This document shows, piece by piece, positions 6,276-9,776 of a stretch of 9,776 bases of DNA. The position numbers and the translations under genes are program-made. A model generated the notes under the pieces. It had not been told where the DNA came from. It saw only the letters and a program-made list of their open reading frames with translations, and searched no databases. Position 1 is the first letter of the stretch. Every line of letters starts with the position of its first letter. Source of the stretch: Bacteroidia bacterium (GTDB taxonomy: Bacteria > Bacteroidota > Bacteroidia > NS11-12g > UBA955); contig JACMRS010000158.1 in NCBI GenBank assembly GCA_014376345.1, positions 1-9,776 of the forward strand, written 5' to 3'.

Positions 6276-6913
6276 AGCTTTATTTGATCAATAGATTAAT
6301 TGTTGAAAATATTTTTTAAATTTAGAGTTGTATGCAAAATTATTTTTTTGAATCAGTTATTTTTATTTTATCCTGAAATACATACTTTCAATTGACATGC
6401 ACGCATACTCACTCACATAAAATTCTTTGTAAGAACGATGAAGACATTTTACCACTTATATAATTTAGGTACAATTCCATCTATAAACAATTTTCTAATG
6501 ATAATTTTCCCATACTTGATCTGTTTCACTCACTGCTGTTGGCGTAATGTACTGTCATCAAACCAATGCTGAACGCGTTGTTGTGACTTTTCTGGCCAAC
6601 AGCCCATTGCAATATGGTGTTGAATTTTCGCTCGGTTTTCAGTTTGAATACTTACTGAGTGATGCGTAATTTTTTGATGCTATGAAAAAAATTATGTGTT
6701 ACTCCGAATTTTATACTGCTATAATAGGCAGTAGAATAGCAACCTTGGTATGTTACCTGAAGAATTTATATATATTCTAGTGTACGATAGTAGAAGATAA
6801 GTTTAGTGATAATTTATAATTTACTATAAAGGATAGAGTATGGCTGTTGGCCATAAAAGGCACAACAGCATGTTGATTCCTGAATAGGTGAAAGCGACGA
6901 ACGCTAATTAATA
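6276..6913. other. AT-rich non-coding stretch with no supported gene
   Basis: This stretch contains the promoter region of the minus-strand gene at 5721-6275, but I could not place its boxes. An open plus-strand frame at 6520-6669 (ATG at 6547, 40 codons, ending FQFEYLLSDA) has protein-like composition but no recognisable family. It could be a coding relic like those farther right. A short frame of about 32 codons starts at an ATG near 6682 (MKKIMCYSEF) and is equally unsupported. The only other structure is the hairpin at 6843-6869. Confidence 0.5.
6843..6869. repeat. Hairpin upstream of the nuclease pseudogene
   Basis: GCTGTTG (6843-6849) pairs with CAACAGC (6863-6869). Inside it, GCC pairs with GGC around an ATAAAA loop, with a single A bulge. 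There is no T-tract, so it is not an intrinsic terminator. It lies 45 bases upstream of the nuclease relic and could be an old regulatory hairpin or a REP-like palindrome. Confidence 0.5.
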
Positions 6914-7462
6914 GTGAAAAATATAAAGCGCTTTTTTAGTAATAAATTTTTAGCAGGTATTAAATTTAATTCCATAAACGAAGAACGCAGACAATGTTTC
7001 GCAGAAAGCTCAACATATGCATTGGCAAAACATTTAAAATAATACATGGATGAGGATGGATTAATTCCGGTAGTCTTTGAAAGTAATATCGAAAATCCAT
7101 TTGAAGTAGTAGATACCTATGGAAGAATTGTTGGTAATATTTATGTTAGATAACAAGAGGATATTAATGTTTTGTTGGTGGCAAATGGATGGGCGCTCCC
7201 GGCTTTTTACAGCTCAATGGATATAGAAAAGATACAGGTTTTTTTATATGTCTGGGCTAAGGGTAAAAAGAAAACAAATCGTCTTGGTACGTTTACTTCA
7301 AAAGATGTAAATGAATTCGATTGGAAAATGTTCTATAGAAAATATTCTGCCGACATTACGTTTAAACCAGGTGAGGATAATGGAACGGTTTTAATGTCTA
7401 ACATATTTTGAAAACAAACCGCATGGATGATATTTAAAAAGGTTGTTGTAATTGAAAAATGA
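6914..7462 (+). pseudogene. Decayed staphylococcal-nuclease-like (thermonuclease) gene
   Basis: One frame, read through stops, gives an SNase-like protein of about 180 codons. FNSINEERRQCFAESS matches the vRL-gIDAPE-rQ-fg region, with a Glu at the catalytic E43 position. DTYGRIVGNIYV matches the conserved DxYGR segment holding the second catalytic Arg. INVLLVANGWALPAFY matches the N-LV-GwA strand that follows. The frame is interrupted by TAA at 7040-7042, TAA at 7151-7153 and TGA at 7409-7411. Sequence after the last stop (KQTAWMIFKKVVV) still looks coding, and a further TGA at 7460 ends it. GTG at 6914 is the best surviving start, with stop codons just upstream. No frameshift is needed over about 550 bases. 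The family call comes from motif recognition and is fairly strong; an active product is very unlikely. Confidence 0.72.
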
Positions 7463-7776
7463 AACACGTTTTTAAGCCTATATTAAAAAAACCAAATCAA
7501 TTGATTCTGTTGCAAGATTTACTTTCTTAAGAACTTTATTTAGCGACTGTACATGCACTACATGATTTTATATTAGCAGACAATTTTATTACAAAAAAAC
7601 CGGAAGAGTTAATTTTAAAGAAAATCCATGCACACTTGTAAGTTCAAAGGGAGTTAAGATTGAAACGTGTTAGAAGCTCAAATGAAAAAGTTAAAGGTAC
7701 GATTGACTTAAACACAGCACTTAAAATCTTACACGTGAAGTTAAATAAAAAAGTGTTTTGGAGGGAATGCAAATAA
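7459..7776 (+). pseudogene. Degraded coding remnant following the nuclease relic
   Basis: This is an overlapping +2 frame from the ATG at 7459. It reads MKHVFKPILKKPNQLILLQD, then TAA (7528-7530), then a clean ELYLATVHALHDFI and FITKKPEELILKKIHAHL, then TAA (7639-7641), then a segment with KVKGTIDLNTALKIL up to TAA at 7774. The amino-acid composition is protein-like rather than random. The stretch could be the frameshifted C-terminal extension of the nuclease gene or a separate dead gene. Near 7641 another frame gives SSKGVKIE, hinting at an indel there. No family is recognised. It separates the nuclease relic from the RAYT relic without any intact gene. Confidence 0.4.
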
Positions 7777-7829
7777 CTTTTTTTACACAATCGTCCGACC
7801 ACTTTTTTGTCGTTCGACGACATATTTGA

Positions 7830-8240
7830 GGACCTGTGAAAATTCCATTTCATGGTTATGCTTGGGTAATCAAGACGTATCACCGCCCTCTTATTGTTGG
7901 AAGTAGTAAAGTTAATTTAAGTAATGTTATTCGTGATTTTAAAAGTTTACGGCCAAGGAAATAATTTCGTCTAAAGAAAATAATGAATGAGAGGGTGGAA
8001 AAGATTAGTTCCTTTGGTTAATGATAAAATAGAAGCATATTAGGTTTTGGGAATAAGTATCACCCATAAAAAATTCTTACCAAAGAATTTTTTAATACGA
8101 AGATAGATTAGATACATTTAAATCCTATTCGTGCGGGCTTTGTGGAAAAGGAAGATGAATATATTTAGAGCAGTTGTGCTAATAGCTATGGCTAAGAAAA
8201 GGGGCATTAGATTTTGAGGGTTATTTATGAGAATAAATAA
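7830..8240 (+). pseudogene. Decayed REP-associated tyrosine transposase (RAYT, IS200-like Y1 family)
   Basis: The frame from 7830 preserves the RAYT layout. FHGYAWVIKTYHRPLIV corresponds to the HaYVIMpNHvHli HUH region, with the metal-binding pair broken to H-R-P. VNLSNVIRDFKS matches the dLs-iirdfKs helix. NKYHP matches the gyHPIE segment. KID-stop-IHLNPIRAGFVEKEDEY, then SSCANSYG, matches the C-terminal DYIHLNPVRAGfV...YSSarNY signature. Nine in-frame stops break it, at 7962, 8019, 8022, 8025, 8067, 8109, 8166, 8193 and 8208. The stop at 8109 stands where the YIHLNP tyrosine should be. The N-terminal 50 or so residues of a normal RAYT are not recognisable upstream. Intact RAYTs act on REP palindromes through a 5'-phosphotyrosine link; this copy cannot. 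REP-like hairpins follow directly. Confidence 0.8.
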
Positions 8241-8288
8241 AGGATTACAAATCCTAATTATTTGGCTTCCGAGTTGCAAATCCAGAAG
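8241..8288. repeat. REP-like tandem hairpins beside the RAYT relic
   Basis: Two palindromes begin right after the RAYT frame ends. One is a perfect AGGATT-ACA-AATCCT (8241-8255). The other is a degenerate CTTCCGAGTT-GC-AAATCCAGAAG (8266-8288) whose outer CTTC/GAAG and inner bases still pair. RAYT genes are typically flanked by the REP palindromes they mobilise, and the position fits. The second hairpin has lost several pairs, in line with the dead transposase. Confidence 0.6.
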
Positions 8289-8317
8289 TGCGGTTTTGAT
8301 GCTCCTGTATTAGTTGT

Positions 8318-8413
8318 ACACATGTGTGAATCATGTATTTTTTTTTGGAAAATGTGTAACACTTACACCATTATTTTTTGCAATTTATATGCTATTGTAA
8401 AATGATACAATAG
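8318..8413. promoter_or_regulatory. Three dyads upstream of the lipoprotein gene
   Basis: Three inverted repeats lie within 100 bases: ACACATGTGT (8318-8327, perfect palindrome), GTGTAA-CAC-TTACAC (8354-8368) and CTATTGTA-AAATGA-TACAATAG (8392-8413). The last ends 29 bases before the start codon of the gene at 8443. They are plausible operator or promoter-proximal sites. A weak Bacteroidota-like promoter may lie at TTTG (about 8344) plus TATTTTTTG (about 8372), with wider than usual spacing. No binding protein can be named. Confidence 0.35.
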
Positions 8414-8442
8414 AATATGATTCTAATTAATAAAGAAAAAAA

Positions 8443-8904
8443 ATGAAAAAGTATTTTATCCTGTTTAGTGTATTGGCCCTTGTTGGCTGCAACGATTCAA
8501 AAAAAGCAGAAGAGCGAGGTCGTGAGGCCGCAAATCGTGAGAACGAGATTCGACAAAAAACAATAGATTCGATGGCTGAGGTTAATGCGGATCAACATCA
8601 TTCAGGTTCTGGAAGTAATTCTTCCCATTCAACAACTCACAACAGTAGTACAAGCAATGATAATAACAGTGGTACAACCAATGGTACGAACAGCACTGTA
8701 CCAGCTAAGAAAAAAGGAATGAGTAATACAACAAAAGGAGCCTTGATTGGAACCGGTGTTGGCATTGTAGGTGGAGCAGCTACAGGTGCTGCGGTAAGTG
8801 ATGATAAAGTAAAAGGAGCTGTGATTGGCGGCGTAGTTGGAGGTGCAGTTGGTTCAGGTGTTGGTTATGGCATAGGTGCAAGTAAAGACAGTAAAGCTAA
8901 GTGA
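8443..8904 (+). CDS. Glycine-zipper lipoprotein
   Basis: The product is 153 residues. The leader MKKYFILFSVLALVGC ends in a good lipobox (LVGC, Cys16), so it should be lipidated and anchored in a membrane. A charged helix (KKAEERGREAANRENEIRQK, 20-39) is followed by a Ser/Thr/Asn/His/Gly low-complexity linker (about 52-85). Two glycine-zipper segments then appear, GALIGTGVGIVGGAATGAA (99-117) and GAVIGGVVGGAVGSGVGYG (125-143), separated by the charged SDDKVK. Such GxxxG repeats pack helices in membranes, as in other glycine-zipper outer-membrane lipoproteins. The partner and exact role are unknown. The ATG follows an A-rich AAAGAAAAAAA context typical of the phylum. The gene is a single unit between decayed DNA and a repeat-rich tail, with dyads upstream and no clear T-tract terminator downstream. 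Confidence 0.88.
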   Translation: MKKYFILFSVLALVGCNDSKKAEERGREAANRENEIRQKTIDSMAEVNADQHHSGSGSNSSHSTTHNSSTSNDNNSGTTNGTNSTVPAKKKGMSNTTKGALIGTGVGIVGGAATGAAVSDDKVKGAVIGGVVGGAVGSGVGYGIGASKDSKAK

Positions 8905-9679
8905 GACACTGTTCAATAAGTCTTTCTACACAACGTAAGAATTCCTTTTTGCAACTGAATTAAAATTTTACGTGTTCCGTTGTGTCAAAAACGCAAGCCG
9001 CATGTATTACTAAAGAAAGTTGTTCCGTAATATAGTGGTGCTCAAATCTTGTATTCCGAATTAACGCAGCCTTCTGTGTTTGTCTTTCCGCAGAGGAGAT
9101 ACAAATACAAAAGGCTGCTTGATGTTAAACTGTTTTCCGCCGATGTTGGGTGTGTCACGAAAGAAAGGAATAGATGATTTTTTTCAATGTAATCTACGAA
9201 ACGGTTGTAGGTCTACCTCATAGGCTTTGCAGAAAGCGTTTGTAAATCGGCTGAAGGTGCTGTATTCAAAAGATATGGTATTAAACGTTCAGTTAAAAGG
9301 GCATGTAAAACATGTTCAGATGCGTGTAAAGGAGTTGAACGTTAGTAGACTGTAAGAAGACGTGTCGAAACGGCTTCTTGTTGTTAAAAGTATTGATCCC
9401 CAACTGTTGTTACGATTACTATAGCTGAAATCTGCCTACTTGCTATACAACAACCGGCATTAAGGCAGCAAAGCCTGCCCCGCCTTAGCGGACGACTATA
9501 CACAGACTTTTATACGAAACCTGAGAGGCTTCGCTATTGATGTGTAGAAAGCTTTACGGAAAGTGTTTAGATACACGACTAACGAAATGAATGTTTGAAG
9601 GTTCATACTTGTAACTCAATTCTACGTTAGTCCTACTTTGTCAAGTTAGATTTTTAACGTAATAACTGTCTAAATTGCC
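8905..9679. other. Gene-free region rich in inverted repeats
   Basis: No frame here is long enough or family-like enough to call a gene. One plus-strand frame across about 9226-9655 reads as protein-like pieces (ALQKAFVNRLKVLYSKD, DDYTQTFIRNLRGFAIDV) between several stops. With roughly the chance number of stops it is only a weak hint of a dead gene. Structures seen are ACACAACG/CGTTGTGT (8928-8935 with 8978-8985), a long hairpin at 9066-9118, GTTGTT...CTATAGC with GCTATACAACAAC (9406-9425 with 9442-9454), small hairpins near 9463-9492 and GACTAACG/CGTTAGTC (9577-9584 with 9625-9632). Confidence 0.5.
9066..9118. repeat. Long imperfect hairpin downstream of the lipoprotein gene
   Basis: The arms 9066-9089 and 9095-9118 pair over most of 24 positions (outer GCAGCCTT/AAGGCTGC perfect, inner part with a few G-T wobbles and mismatches) around a 5-base loop. 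No run of T follows, so intrinsic termination is doubtful. The arm length and wobble-tolerant pairing would suit a structured RNA or a palindromic repeat unit. Confidence 0.6.
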
Positions 9680-9747
9680 GTTGTGTCATTTCGACAAACC
9701 ACCCAATAGCTGGTGGTTGGTCGAAATGACACAACCTTTAGCGAACT
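9680..9747 (-). repeat. Palindromic MITE-like element, copy 2 (inverted)
   Basis: The 24-base arms 9680-9703 and 9712-9735 pair at 23 of 24 positions around an 8-base loop (CAATAGCT). Read on the minus strand, 9713-9747 gives AGTTCGCT, AAA, GGTTGTGTC, ATTTC, GACCAACCAC. That matches 4826-4859 at about 30 of 35 positions. The flank AGTTCGCT lies outside the hairpin in both copies, so homology goes beyond the palindrome itself. No coding capacity. Confidence 0.78.
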
Positions 9748-9776
9748 GTGGAAGAAAAAGAAAACACAAAAGTTTA

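Noticed and set aside
6384..6430. Sigma70-like promoter with TTGACA near 6391
   Set aside because: No good -10 at proper spacing, no gene follows, and Bacteroidota use a different consensus.
6520..6669. Small gene of 40-50 codons with protein-like composition
   Set aside because: No family match, no start context and no neighbours; kept only as a note in the gap description.
7172..7411. A separate intact 79-residue protein
   Set aside because: It is only the part of the nuclease relic after its second stop, in the same frame and with a TTG start.
7830..8240. Recoded stop codons (for example TAG read as tyrosine) in the RAYT frame
   Set aside because: All three stop codons occur, including three in a row at 8019-8027, and intact neighbours end normally with TAA, TAG and TGA. 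Decay is far simpler.
9577..9632. Integron attC-like site (GACTAACG...CGTTAGTC)
   Set aside because: The arms do not satisfy the RYYYAAC/GTTRRRY core consensus and no integrase or cassette array is present.

Overview
This 9,776-base window looks like a chromosomal accessory stretch from a member of the Bacteroidota, plausibly a Cytophagales-type bacterium. That reading is an inference. It rests on moderately AT-rich genes, A-rich start contexts without clear Shine-Dalgarno sequences, secreted proteins with short hydrophobic leaders, a fused hisIE gene, a RAYT relic of the kind common in this phylum, and large repeat-filled intergenic spaces. No species was identified.

Layout from left to right. 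Bases 1-408 hold the 3' part of a cysteine-motif protein whose start lies outside the window. It converges on a small lysine-rich exported protein (527-901, minus), with a two-way terminator and a 7-base-period repeat between them. Divergent from that protein is a two-gene unit: a TraB/GumN-family exported protein (993-1862) and, 5 bases later, tex (1868-4132), a five-domain-type nucleic-acid-binding protein. Bases 4133-4994 carry no credible gene but at least six repeat structures. These include two direct copies of a roughly 160-base hairpin-rich element, 11-base and 7-base tandem arrays, a strong terminator hairpin and one copy of a palindromic element. An isolated hisIE gene follows (4995-5588). 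A shared terminator separates it from a convergent conserved hypothetical gene (5721-6275, minus).

The right third (6276-9776) has one intact gene, a glycine-zipper lipoprotein (8443-8904). The rest is decayed or structural DNA. There is a staphylococcal-nuclease-like pseudogene (about 6914-7462, with degraded coding sequence beyond it) and a REP-associated tyrosine transposase (RAYT) pseudogene (about 7830-8240) holding nine in-frame stops but no evident frameshift. REP-like hairpins sit directly after the RAYT relic. The final 870 bases are full of inverted repeats and end in a 24-bp-armed palindrome, which is an inverted relative of the element at 4826-4925.

The intact genes do not form one pathway. 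TraB-like and tex look co-transcribed, hisIE stands alone, and the rest are single-gene units. The unifying theme is repeat and REP/RAYT activity in the intergenic DNA. I found no convincing evidence of a new multi-gene system. The best leads are the repeat families and the substitution-only decay of the RAYT relic.
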